Positions 40,757 to 49,262 of a DNA stretch of 64,000 bases are shown here, piece after piece. The notes under the pieces were generated by a model. That model had not been told where the DNA came from. It did not search any database and saw nothing but the letters and a program-made list of their open reading frames with translations. Source of the stretch: Maribacter sp. MMG018 (GTDB lineage Bacteria; Bacteroidota; Bacteroidia; Flavobacteriales; Flavobacteriaceae); the NCBI RefSeq assembly GCF_018100785.1, contig NZ_JAGJEC010000002.1:310001-374000 (forward strand), read 5' to 3'. The position numbers and the translations under genes were made by a program. Each line of letters begins with the position of its first letter. The stretch's first letter is position 1.

Positions 40757-42477
40757 TACAATGCTGCGTTTTTTTGCTTTCCGCGTTTTAGGGCCCAGTA
40801 AGCAGTGACAAAATAGAGTAGGGTACAGATAAATGCGTATCTGTAAAATACCTCACGGTTTTCTACATAAAAGGTTTCGTCAGAACTACCGAACAGGGTA
40901 ATAAGAGCTAAAATTAAGGTTATAACCAGGGTTATTATGGATACAATCCGTAATGCTTTCGTAAAAACGGAGTTGTCTTTTACGGTCAAGGGTTCCGATT
41001 GGGCCTTTTGTTCGTGAAACTTTTCTATGTGCTGTTGGCGTATCTCTTCTTGTTTCTCGGCTTCCGGATATGCTTTTTTGGCTCCGTATCTTCCAGCCAG
41101 AAGGGTATAGACGAGAATCGTAAATATCCAGGTTGGAATGAACAGGTAAAAGAACGACATCACGTTAAAGGCGTTGAGGCCAAAACCGAACAACAGTCCC
41201 AATGCCCATGAGGCTACGGCGGGGGTGCTAAACGTAAGTTGGCTGTACGAAGACCAGTAGCGGGTATAGCCTATTCTAGGGAATATCTGGTGTTCGGCAA
41301 ATACGATGGCACCTACGGGAACGACCAATAGTCCGGCATAGGTAAGTAGTGGCAGTATTTGTGAAAAAACAAAGGGGAAACACGCTATGATCACGGTTAT
41401 CAGACCTACTACGATAGTGGTCTTCTTTCGCGAATGGTTGTGAAAAATGGCCTGTGCCGCCAAACCTGCGCGGTAGAGGTTGGTGATGGCGGTCGTCCAC
41501 CCGGCTACGATGACAATGACGAAGCCTGACCAGCCTAGGGCGTAGTAGGCAACATCCCCTGGATCTAGTTCCACGATCGATTTTCCAATGATCACTGCTG
41601 CGCCGGCGCCCATAATACCTGCGGCGATCCAAGCGACGTAGTGACCGAACATCATTCCGGTACTGGTCGATAGTCCGTATATTTTCTTTTTGGCAAAGCG
41701 CAATAGGGCCATATCTATGAGTCCGAAATGGGTAATGGTATTGGCCGCCCAGGCGAAGCCGATGACCTCTATCAGCCCGATGCCCGGTTCACCATCACTA
41801 TCAAAACCCGTCCAAATAGACTGGTCGCCGAGGGATATAAAATCGTTCCAGCCGGCAGGCAGGGTTTTTCCCAAAACGTCCAATGAAAGGGCGGGCAAAA
41901 GTACCATGGCCCCACTGGTGAACATAACGAACAACCAAGGCGCACAGATTCCCGAAAATTCGGAAACGGCATTAAAACCATAAATTGCTATAGATACGAC
42001 CACGGCACCCACGCAAAAGACAATTAGCACAAACCAGAGGTTAGTGGGGTACCAGTTCAACTGGGCGGGTACATCAAAGGCAAAACGGACCGCCGTGGCC
42101 GATACGGTGATCATGGCGGCGGAAATGACCGAAAAGATGATCACATTGGCCCAATTGTAGAGCTTGGTCATAGAATCGCCCGCAATCTTGTTCAGATACG
42201 TATAGAGACTAAGCCTAGTGTCTACTGCAATGGGCGAGGTAATAAAGGTCCAGCTGAGAACGGCCAAGATATTACCGATCAGTAGACCTAAAAGAATATC
42301 CATCGTTTTGGCGCCGAGTGCGACAAAGGTGGCACCTATGACAAATTCGGTAGCGGCTACGTGCTCCGCGGCATAAAGTCCGGCAAAATGCGTCCAATCA
42401 TGAAGTTTATGTTTGGCAACCGGTAATTGTTCTTCGTTTAAATCTTCAAACTGTTGATAATCGGTGGTAGTGTCCAT
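40756..42477 (-). CDS. NCS1/CodB-type permease
   Basis: 573 residues, about 12-13 helices with the fold of purine-cytosine/allantoin permeases: HWTHFAGLYAAEHV-type start (DWTHFAGLYAAEHVAATEF), GNILAVLSWTFITSP, and IGFAWAANTITHFGLIDMALLRF. A charged region near residues 470-510 precedes two more helices at the C-terminus, an extension not found in CodB. NCS1 proteins carry nucleobases and vitamins with Na+ or H+. Translational coupling to a mannitol-dehydrogenase-family enzyme suggests a polyol substrate instead, which is inference. Confidence 0.75.
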   Translation of the reverse strand: MDTTTDYQQFEDLNEEQLPVAKHKLHDWTHFAGLYAAEHVAATEFVIGATFVALGAKTMDILLGLLIGNILAVLSWTFITSPIAVDTRLSLYTYLNKIAGDSMTKLYNWANVIIFSVISAAMITVSATAVRFAFDVPAQLNWYPTNLWFVLIVFCVGAVVVSIAIYGFNAVSEFSGICAPWLFVMFTSGAMVLLPALSLDVLGKTLPAGWNDFISLGDQSIWTGFDSDGEPGIGLIEVIGFAWAANTITHFGLIDMALLRFAKKKIYGLSTSTGMMFGHYVAWIAAGIMGAGAAVIIGKSIVELDPGDVAYYALGWSGFVIVIVAGWTTAITNLYRAGLAAQAIFHNHSRKKTTIVVGLITVIIACFPFVFSQILPLLTYAGLLVVPVGAIVFAEHQIFPRIGYTRYWSSYSQLTFSTPAVASWALGLLFGFGLNAFNVMSFFYLFIPTWIFTILVYTLLAGRYGAKKAYPEAEKQEEIRQQHIEKFHEQKAQSEPLTVKDNSVFTKALRIVSIITLVITLILALITLFGSSDETFYVENREVFYRYAFICTLLYFVTAYWALKRGKQKNAAL

Positions 42478-42712
42478 GAGTTAAGTTGATGTGTCATATG
42501 GCGCCCTTCAATAATTGGTGTTTAAAGTGTGGTTTTGCTGGAATTAAATGAGCGGGGTAAATGCGCCATGATTAAGTTGTTTAAGTTGTTCGAGTTGTTA
42601 ACAAGCGGGCTAATTTAGTAAAAGCAGACCGAACAGAAAATGTACAAATGTGATATATGTCGTTTTTTCTTGTCAAGTGTTTGCATTGGCACCGCTTCTT
42701 AACATAGTATCA
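42478..42712. other. Intergenic region upstream of the permease operon
   Basis: Contains three tandem 9-base units (42574-42600) but no clear TAnnTTTG box in either direction. No frame looks coding. The stretch on to 42792 is the 3' flank of the yeiH-like gene and shows nothing further. Confidence 0.3.
42574..42600. repeat. Three tandem 9-bp repeats (AAGTTGTTT-type)
   Basis: AAGTTGTTT, AAGTTGTTC and GAGTTGTTA follow one another without gap, about 100 bases before the permease start. A 9-bp direct-repeat array is compatible with a multimeric activator site. Confidence 0.55.
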
Positions 42713-42792
42713 CCGTTATTTTACGTTGTGCTCTTCGGTTGTCATTTAATAAACCATCGTTCTTATAAGTTAATGAAACCGTTTTAAAAGGG

Positions 42793-43713
42793 CTAATTAA
42801 GAATGTATACCAACGAGAAAATAGAAATAAAGATCCAAAGGGCTACCGCTAGCAATACGGGTTTGATTCCCGAAGATTTTAGATCACTGATAGAAATGGA
42901 AGAGCCTACTAGAAAAAGTGTTGCGATCAAGAGTCTTTTGGCTATCAGAACAAATAAACCAGTAGTTGTTTCGGGTAAAATATGATAGCTGTTTATGATA
43001 ATGGCCGCGATAAACAGCAGTATGAAATAGGGGACTCTTATTTTTTCGCCCTTGCTTTTAAAAAGGAACATAGAGAACGCGGACAGCGGTATGATCCACA
43101 AGGTTCTAGAAAGTTTAACTGTCGTGGCGATACGGAGGGCCTCATCTCCATAGCCAATGGCTGCCCCTACGACCGAACTGGTATCGTGTATGGCTATGGC
43201 GCACCATAGACCAAATTGTTCTTGTGTCAATTGCAAGGAATGGCCTATCATCGGAAAAATAAAAAGAGCAACGGAGTTTAACAGAAATACAATCCCCAGG
43301 GCAATGCTTATAATCTTGCTCTTACTTTTGATGGCAGGTGAAATGGCCGCAATGGCGCTACCTCCGCAAATAGCTGTGCCAGAAGTGATAAGGTGTCCTA
43401 GTTTTAAGTCTATCTTTAGAAGTCTTGTCAACAATAAACCTAACGAAACCGTTAAAATGATAGAGGAAGCAGTAAGGCCTATACCTTCTTTACTTGTTTG
43501 AAGTGTTTCTCGGACGAACATACCAAAACCTAGTCCGATGACCGAAATTTTTAGGAAATAATGAATGGCCCTATGGCTGTAGGAGTCAAAGGGATTTGAA
43601 AAAATTAAGGTAAATATAAAACCTAATAGTAGGGCGGTGGGACTGTTTATTTTACCTAAAAGTGCGGTAATGATAATAAGGAAGTAAGCCGTTTTTACAA
43701 AAATACCTTTCAT
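42793..43713 (-). CDS. yeiH: YeiH-family putative sulfate/sulfite exporter
   Basis: 306 residues from the ATG at 43713, just 21 bases after an exact TACTTTTG box; the longer frame to 43767 would start upstream of the promoter. About ten helices. The family block LGHLITSGTAICGGSAIAAISP is conserved, as is GLWCAIAIHDTSSVVGAAIGYG. UPF0324/YeiH proteins are thought to export sulfate or sulfite. The promoter has the TATAAC-N5-GTTATA palindrome also found in front of the second sulfur operon, so it is likely controlled by the YeiE-like LysR protein at 30550-31449, as in E. coli, although the genes here are 11 kb apart. Confidence 0.85.
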   Translation of the reverse strand: MKGIFVKTAYFLIIITALLGKINSPTALLLGFIFTLIFSNPFDSYSHRAIHYFLKISVIGLGFGMFVRETLQTSKEGIGLTASSIILTVSLGLLLTRLLKIDLKLGHLITSGTAICGGSAIAAISPAIKSKSKIISIALGIVFLLNSVALFIFPMIGHSLQLTQEQFGLWCAIAIHDTSSVVGAAIGYGDEALRIATTVKLSRTLWIIPLSAFSMFLFKSKGEKIRVPYFILLFIAAIIINSYHILPETTTGLFVLIAKRLLIATLFLVGSSISISDLKSSGIKPVLLAVALWIFISIFSLVYILN

Positions 43714-43734
43714 ATCAATTCGTATGTTTTGATA

Positions 43735-43801
43735 CAAAAGTACGCTCGTAAAACAAGCCTTTAGCACAGTAATTTGTTATCTGATATAACCAAAAGTTAT
43801 A
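43735..43801 (-). promoter_or_regulatory. LysR-type operator plus -7 box of the yeiH-like gene
   Basis: TATAAC-CAAAA-GTTATA (43785-43801; it contains a T-N11-A core), 42 bases, then TACTTTTG on the minus strand (43735-43742). Spacing is identical to that at 31432-31498. Confidence 0.7.
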
Positions 43802-43947
43802 GCTGCCGCGAATGAATTTTGCCGATGGCTGAGTTTACCGGCATAGATAAGTTTTTACGGTATAGCATACTATAAAAACTGTGCTCGGTTAAGTGGGAAA
43901 CGGTAGAAAAACAAATGAAAGATTTCTGTTGATATCTTCAGAACCTA

Positions 43948-44832
43948 TTACGAAAGCTTTTCTTTGAAAAAATCAATGGTACGTTGCCAAGCTAATGTTG
44001 CGGCTTCTCTATCATATCTTGGGGTAGTGTCGTTATGAAATCCGTGATTGGCATTTTTATAGATGAAAGCCTTATACTCTTTGTTGTATTCCTTTAAAGC
44101 GGCTTCATAGGCAGGCCAACCAGCATTGACCCTTTTGTCGAGTTCCCCGAAATGAAGCAATAACGGAGCATTTATCTTGTCAATATCCTCTGTTGGTTGT
44201 CCTCCGTAAAAGGGAACGGCAGCACTAAGATCAGGAACCTTAACGGCCATCATGTTAGATATCCATCCACCAAAACAAAAGCCAACGACTCCTACTTTTC
44301 CGTTACACTCCGGATGGTTTTTAAGGTACTCAAAAGCGGCGATAAAATCTTCCAACATTTCGTTGCTATCTCTTTTACGTTGCAGTTCGCGACCATCGTC
44401 ATCATTACCGGGGTAACCTCCCAAGGGAGTCAATGCGTCTGGGGCGATCGATATAAAACCAGCGAGTCCGGCTCGTCTACCCACGTCTTCTATATGCGGG
44501 TTTAGTCCCCTGTTTTCATGAACTACGACTATACCTGGTAATTTGCCTTTTGCGTCCTTAGGTTTTGATAATAAGGCCTTTATACTACCACCTCCTTTAG
44601 GAGAATCGTAGGTGATAAACTCGGAGCTAAGGTTGGGGTCGTCCGGTTTGATCTGTATTTTCTTGACATAATCCGGAGAAATAAAGCCAAGAAGGGAGGC
44701 TACGGTTACGCCCCCTACGGCATAGGTAGATAATTTATCTAGAAACAACCTTCTACTTACCCTGTCATGGGCATAGTCGTCATATAGGTCAAAAACCTCT
44801 TGTTTAATGTCTTCTTTTTTTAGCTTTTTCAT
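43948..44832 (-). CDS. Exported dienelactone-hydrolase family protein
   Basis: 294 residues. The N-terminal region has SRRLFLDKLSTYAVGGVTVASLLGF, a twin-arginine-like signal embedded after about 25 residues. The alpha/beta-hydrolase domain keeps the dienelactone hydrolase triad: C186 in VVGFCFGGW, D232 in FGELDKRV and H263 in NANHGFH. Such enzymes open lactones or cleave esters. Its natural substrate is unknown. It is the last gene of a leftward operon of kinase, LytTR regulator and MBL hydrolase, with a 14-base gap. Confidence 0.82.
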   Translation of the reverse strand: MKKLKKEDIKQEVFDLYDDYAHDRVSRRLFLDKLSTYAVGGVTVASLLGFISPDYVKKIQIKPDDPNLSSEFITYDSPKGGGSIKALLSKPKDAKGKLPGIVVVHENRGLNPHIEDVGRRAGLAGFISIAPDALTPLGGYPGNDDDGRELQRKRDSNEMLEDFIAAFEYLKNHPECNGKVGVVGFCFGGWISNMMAVKVPDLSAAVPFYGGQPTEDIDKINAPLLLHFGELDKRVNAGWPAYEAALKEYNKEYKAFIYKNANHGFHNDTTPRYDREAATLAWQRTIDFFKEKLS

Positions 44833-44846
44833 AGTGCTGTATTTTA

Positions 44847-45707
44847 TTAGTCGGCGGATAGGTAGATGAATTCGATGATCCGATCCGGGTTAATAAAGCC
44901 TTGTCCGTGTGTTTGGTCCCATTCTTTTGACAATCCCATTTTTTGTGTTTCTTCCAACGATTTACCTTCAGCTCTTGCTTTTGTTACTCTTTCTCTTAAC
45001 GTAACAAGAACATCCAAATAGTTTTTTAAATCTTGTTTAGAGGAAACACTACCATGGCCAGGTATAATTTTGGTGGCATCGTCCACTATGTTAAGAGCCA
45101 TGGATACGTTGGATATTAACCCGTCTATATCACCCCCAGATCCAATATCTATATAAGGATAGCGCCCACTGAAAAAGTTATCGCCCATATGAATTACATT
45201 ATCCTCTGGAAAGTAATAATAGGTGTCACCATCGGTATGTGCGGGATTCACGTGCATAGCGTGTATGCTTTTGCCATTTCCGAGGTATAGGGTCATTTTA
45301 TCATTGAACGTAACAACGGGAAAAGCTTCCTTGGCCCTGGGGGTATCCGCTTCTTCCATTCTTTTTCGTACGTTTTCATGTGCTATGATCATGGCACCGG
45401 CATTTGCCAGGTTTGCGTTGCCACCGGTATGGTCTCCATGTACATGTGTGTTAAGCACAAAATGGATAGGTTTTTTTGTCAAAGTTTGTACGTGGGCTAC
45501 AATTTTATCTGTTAATGGTCCAAATTGATCATCGATAAGATAGGCAGCTTCTTTACCTATGGCGAGGCCTATATTACCTCCGGCACCAAACAGCACATGT
45601 ACATCTTCAGTAATTTTCTCAGAAGTAATCTGAACCTTGCTAAAATCTCTTTGAGCAAATAAAAGGGAGTTGATACACAGCAAGGTAAAGAGCATACTTG
45701 TTCTCAT
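44847..45707 (-). CDS. Exported metallo-beta-lactamase-fold hydrolase
   Basis: 286 residues with a signal peptide (MRTSMLFTLLCINSLLFAQ). Zinc ligands are NTHVHGDHTGG (H88, H90, D92, H93), followed by NPAHTDGDTYYYF and IIPGHG. This resembles the exported MBL hydrolases often near the beta-lactamase or lactonase groups. Substrate unknown; it might be a lactone or phosphodiester. It is co-transcribed with the DLH-type enzyme (14-base gap) and the two-component genes. Confidence 0.82.
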   Translation of the reverse strand: MRTSMLFTLLCINSLLFAQRDFSKVQITSEKITEDVHVLFGAGGNIGLAIGKEAAYLIDDQFGPLTDKIVAHVQTLTKKPIHFVLNTHVHGDHTGGNANLANAGAMIIAHENVRKRMEEADTPRAKEAFPVVTFNDKMTLYLGNGKSIHAMHVNPAHTDGDTYYYFPEDNVIHMGDNFFSGRYPYIDIGSGGDIDGLISNVSMALNIVDDATKIIPGHGSVSSKQDLKNYLDVLVTLRERVTKARAEGKSLEETQKMGLSKEWDQTHGQGFINPDRIIEFIYLSAD

Positions 45708-45721
45708 GGAGAATTTTTTCT

Positions 45722-46420
45722 TTAAGATAAAACATTTTTCATAAACTTTTCTTTGTAGGCCCGACCAATGGGTAGATTGGTATGCTCGTTCAACCGAACA
45801 TGATTGCCGGTTATCTTTTCAATTTTTGAGGTGTTAATTATGTATGACCTATGAATTCTAATAAACTTATTGGGGTTTAGGTCTTTTTCCCAATATCTCA
45901 AAGGTTCTTGTGAAAGAATCTTTTTGTTAGTGGTATAAAGCTCTGTATAATCGGCATCTGATCTAATATATAAAATGTCGTTTATATTTACTTTAATAAG
46001 TTCGTATCCTGATTTTACGAATACAAAATCGCGTGTTTCGGACGGATAAGAATTATTTTCGTTAGCAAGACGGTTTAACTTAACCTTGGATACCGCCTGT
46101 ACAAAACGTTCAAAAGAAAAGGGCTTTAATAAATAATCTACCACGTTGTAATCATAGCTTTCTAGGGCATATTCTGAAAATGCCGTGGTTAAAATCACAT
46201 TGGGCCTGTTCTCCAAAGTTTTTAGAAAATCTATACCCGATATTTTTGGCAGGTGAATGTCTAGGAAAATTAAATCAATAGGTTGCGTGTTTAAAAAATC
46301 CATGGCCTGTATTGCATCGGCGAAAACGCCTTTTAGAACCAATGTGTCCATATCGGCAATAAATTTTTTAAGAACACGCTGTGCGGGTGGTTGATCCTCT
46401 ATGATTATACAATGTATCAA
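45722..46420 (-). CDS. LytTR-type response regulator
   Basis: 232 residues. The receiver has acidic residues at the N-terminus (IIEDQ) and phospho-acceptor D54 in FLDIHLPK. The LytTR DNA-binding domain (about 125-232) contains DILYIRSDADYTELYTTNKK and FIRIHRSYIINTSKIEKI. It binds direct repeats in promoter DNA. It follows the histidine kinase by 5 bases and precedes the MBL gene by 14. The tandem arrangement suggests that the two hydrolases are part of its output, or that they act on the signal. Confidence 0.9.
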   Translation of the reverse strand: MIHCIIIEDQPPAQRVLKKFIADMDTLVLKGVFADAIQAMDFLNTQPIDLIFLDIHLPKISGIDFLKTLENRPNVILTTAFSEYALESYDYNVVDYLLKPFSFERFVQAVSKVKLNRLANENNSYPSETRDFVFVKSGYELIKVNINDILYIRSDADYTELYTTNKKILSQEPLRYWEKDLNPNKFIRIHRSYIINTSKIEKITGNHVRLNEHTNLPIGRAYKEKFMKNVLS

Positions 46421-46425
46421 AAGAT

Positions 46426-47448
46426 TTATGTTTTTAGATTCATTCTTAATGTTACATGATATGTGTTTTCTTTGGTCACAATATCTAATTTATGTGCATC
46501 CGGATACAATATTTCCAATCGCTTTTTTACATTGTTCAAGCCGATTCCTTTAGAAAGGCTTTGGGTGTTTCCCATTGGGGAAAAAGAATTTTTACATTCA
46601 AATTCTAAAATATTGTCATCGCTGACCTTTATATCAATATTAATAAATATATTTTTTGATTGGCTTGCCGTACTATGTTTAAAAGCGTTTTCTATGAATA
46701 CGTTTAAAATTAGCGGGGCAATTTTATATTCGGGCTTAATATTTTGCGTATTAAAAATGACCTCGCCACGTTCTTCGATCTGGAGTTGGTTTAGCTGTGT
46801 GAAATTCTTTAGGTGTTCGATTTCTTTCGGAAGAGCCACAAAATTTTCTTTGCAATCATACAACATGTATCTGAGTACAGAGGACAACTCCAATATAATA
46901 GAAGGGGTCTTGGTAGATTGTTCAATGGCGTATGAGTATAAGTTGTTTAGGTTATTGAACAAAAAATGGGGATTGATCTGTGACTTCAGATATTGTAATT
47001 CACTCTCTTGCACGGCATCTTTAAGTTCGTCTATCTGTTCTTGTTTCTTTAGGGCGTCCCAACCAAATTTAAAACCAGATAAAATGGCAATGACCGGTAT
47101 AATATCAAAAAAGACAAAATAAATACCTGGAAAAATATCTGCCCGTTTTGTTCCGGAGTAGAATATCTTTTCTAAAACCATTTCTTCTATCAACATTAAT
47201 ATGATAATTGTTAATAATACCCCTCCAAAAAACTTCCAATGCTTTTTTTTGTATAGAAATTTTGGCATAAGGTAGTAGGATATAAAAAGAGCTCCAGCAC
47301 AATAAGATCCAAAGGTCAATGCCTGTGCAATGGTAACACCAGGGTCGTTTTTATCAAAGCTATAAAAAAGAAACACCAGAGTATAGAGTACTATTTGAAA
47401 GATAATCTCTTTGGTATTAAGGGATAGTGGTTTTAGAGCCTTCGCCAT
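46426..47448 (-). CDS. LytS-type sensor histidine kinase
   Basis: 340 residues. Four helices (about 15-125) form a small membrane sensor without large periplasmic domain. A short coiled coil (about 133-153) leads to the His_kinase box QINPHFLFNNLNNLYSY with H161. The HATPase part has NVFIENAFKHS and GIGLNNVKKRLEILY. It is first in the operon and partners the LytTR regulator. Ligand unknown. Confidence 0.9.
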   Translation of the reverse strand: MAKALKPLSLNTKEIIFQIVLYTLVFLFYSFDKNDPGVTIAQALTFGSYCAGALFISYYLMPKFLYKKKHWKFFGGVLLTIIILMLIEEMVLEKIFYSGTKRADIFPGIYFVFFDIIPVIAILSGFKFGWDALKKQEQIDELKDAVQESELQYLKSQINPHFLFNNLNNLYSYAIEQSTKTPSIILELSSVLRYMLYDCKENFVALPKEIEHLKNFTQLNQLQIEERGEVIFNTQNIKPEYKIAPLILNVFIENAFKHSTASQSKNIFINIDIKVSDDNILEFECKNSFSPMGNTQSLSKGIGLNNVKKRLEILYPDAHKLDIVTKENTYHVTLRMNLKT

Positions 47449-47774
47449 TCTATAAAAGTAGGTTTATTTCTTTCAATAACTGAATAAAAACCGTTAGCGA
47501 CATTTTTAAACGGTTGAACGTCAAAGTGTATTGTTCATCAGTTATGTAGGCTTTTTGTTCGTATTAAGAGATGTTTGTTTGTGAGGTAAAGATCTGTGGA
47601 TACCAGACGCAAATGTGGCTAAATCAATTTACTGCTTCCTTATTTAGATTTAATAAAAATAATTTGCACAATTCAACAGAGGCGTTTAGTTTTGTGGAAG
47701 TTATTTAAAGCAAGTCTAAATAAAAGGAAGGTGTTTTATTTAAGATAAACCAATTCAAACTAACCGATATTTTT
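47449..47774. other. Divergent intergenic region with iron-type operators
   Basis: Contains the promoter of the PepSY gene and two Fur-like boxes, given separately. No promoter box for the kinase operon was clear on the minus strand. Confidence 0.4.
47642..47721 (+). promoter_or_regulatory. PepSY gene promoter flanked by two Fur-like boxes
   Basis: An exact TAGTTTTG box (47687-47694) with TTTG 20 bases upstream. Just upstream, ATTTAGA-N5-TAAAAAT (47642-47660), and just downstream, ATTTAAA-N5-TCTAAAT (47703-47721), resemble the 19-bp ATTTAGA-N5-TCTAAAT Fur box described in flavobacteria. The downstream box would cover the transcription start and block it when iron is plentiful. Confidence 0.5.
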
Positions 47775-48929
47775 ATGAAGAAATACACATTTAAGAAATT
47801 TATAAACGACCTTCATCTATGGGCCGGTTTGGGTAGTGGCATTATTCTCTTTTTGGTATGTTTGAGTGGTACGATACTCACTTTTGAAGAGGAGATAAAA
47901 GCGGCATTTTCAGAAGAGTTGATAGTTGATCCCAATGGTAAAGATCTATTGACCGTAGAAACGTTGAAGCAACAGTTGGAAAAAGAGGGGACGGTCAGCA
48001 GTGTAACCATACCCGAAGAAGAAAACGGGTTATACGTCTTTTCGGTAAAAAGCGATCCAAAACAAAGAAGGGGTACTACTTTTTATGTGGATCCTTATAC
48101 GGGAGATTATCAAAAACAACAGAAATCCTCTTTGGACGGATTTTTCATGTCTATGTTCAGATTGCATCGTTGGTTACTGTTAGATACTGAGATCGGTAGG
48201 CCTATCGTAGGGGTTGCGACCTTGATTTTTCTTTTCCTTTCTATAAGTGGGCTTTATTTGTGGTTTCCTAAAAAGCTTAAATGGAAAAACCTTAAATCTG
48301 GGTTTAAAATCAAGTTTTCTGCTAATTGGAAACGTATTAATCATGATTTGCACAACACACTGGGGTTCTATGCTTGTATTTTCTTGGTCGTAATGACCTT
48401 GACAGGTCTTTGTTGGTCTTTTGAGTGGTATAGAGATGCTAGTAGTGCCGTACTCGGAACCAAAGTTTTCGGGGCCAGGGGAGGTGGTCCAAAATTTGAA
48501 TCGGCGGTAACCGAAGATCAGAAGCAATTATCGATTTCAGAGATTATAAAAATTACCAACAAGGAATTGGACTATAATGGGGAAACCCGGGTTTCTTTTC
48601 CACCTTCAAAAAAAGGGGTTTATTCCATATCAAAAACAGGAGCTTCTTCTTTTTCACCCGTTACTTCCGATAAATTGATATTGGACAAGGACGGAACCAT
48701 ATTGAATAAAGAGATTTTTAGCGAAAAACCATTAAATGTTCAGATAGCATCTTTGATCAAACCACTTCATACGGGAAATGTATTTGGTACATTTTCTAAG
48801 ATAATATACTTTATTGCTTGTTTAATTGCGACGAGCCTTCCTGTAACCGGCACCTTGATTTGGTGGAACAAGCTTCAGAAGAAACGCAAAAAAAAGACAA
48901 AAGATATAAACATGGCAAGAGCCGCTTAG
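47775..48929 (+). CDS. PepSY-associated membrane protein, iron-siderophore reductase-like
   Basis: 384 residues with four helices (about 15-38, 135-160, 190-215, 335-360) and a PepSY-type extracytoplasmic domain between the first two. Motifs include FINDLHLWAGLGSGIILFLVCLSGTIL and MFRLHRWLLLDTEIGRPIVG, with histidines that could bind haem. Such proteins (PiuB/FoxB-like) reduce ferric siderophores or haem at the inner membrane. The two Fur-like boxes in its promoter support an iron role. No TonB receptor is adjacent. Confidence 0.82.
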   Translation: MKKYTFKKFINDLHLWAGLGSGIILFLVCLSGTILTFEEEIKAAFSEELIVDPNGKDLLTVETLKQQLEKEGTVSSVTIPEEENGLYVFSVKSDPKQRRGTTFYVDPYTGDYQKQQKSSLDGFFMSMFRLHRWLLLDTEIGRPIVGVATLIFLFLSISGLYLWFPKKLKWKNLKSGFKIKFSANWKRINHDLHNTLGFYACIFLVVMTLTGLCWSFEWYRDASSAVLGTKVFGARGGGPKFESAVTEDQKQLSISEIIKITNKELDYNGETRVSFPPSKKGVYSISKTGASSFSPVTSDKLILDKDGTILNKEIFSEKPLNVQIASLIKPLHTGNVFGTFSKIIYFIACLIATSLPVTGTLIWWNKLQKKRKKKTKDINMARAA

Positions 48930-49262
48930 TCTATTTTTTGGTGTCAATTGCCAACATAAATTCTTCATGGTTTATATATTAATTCTACACTTACGGCATT
49001 ACTAATGTTGATAAGGGTGTAATGGGTTGATATCGTGTCGGGTATATTTTGAAGTATGCCTTGTGGGGATTCACAATTTTAACGAAAGCCTTTTCTGTTT
49101 CTATTGTTTATTGTTCTTAGTGGGTTTAATAAGTATCATACAAAGTTTACTTTTTGTGATGTTGTGGCATTATATTTTAAATAGCGCTCCAAATACGGTA
49201 TCTTTGATACGTGATTTTTATAGTCTAAAAGCAATATTATTATTTAAACAACTATTTACTAA
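48930..49262. other. Intergenic region before transketolase
   Basis: About 330 bases. It holds the TATCTTTG box of the transketolase promoter at 49199-49206. A 79-codon frame (49027-49266) has no family look and overlaps the start of transketolase, so it is not taken as a gene. Confidence 0.4.
49199..49206 (+). promoter_or_regulatory. -7 box (TATCTTTG) of the tkt-tal operon
   Basis: Exact TAnnTTTG match 56 bases before the ATG at 49263. Confidence 0.55.

Noticed and set aside
46463-47122. 219-codon + strand frame antisense to the histidine kinase
   Set aside because: It is a shadow of the kinase gene, whose motifs are complete; the antisense translation has no recognisable domain.
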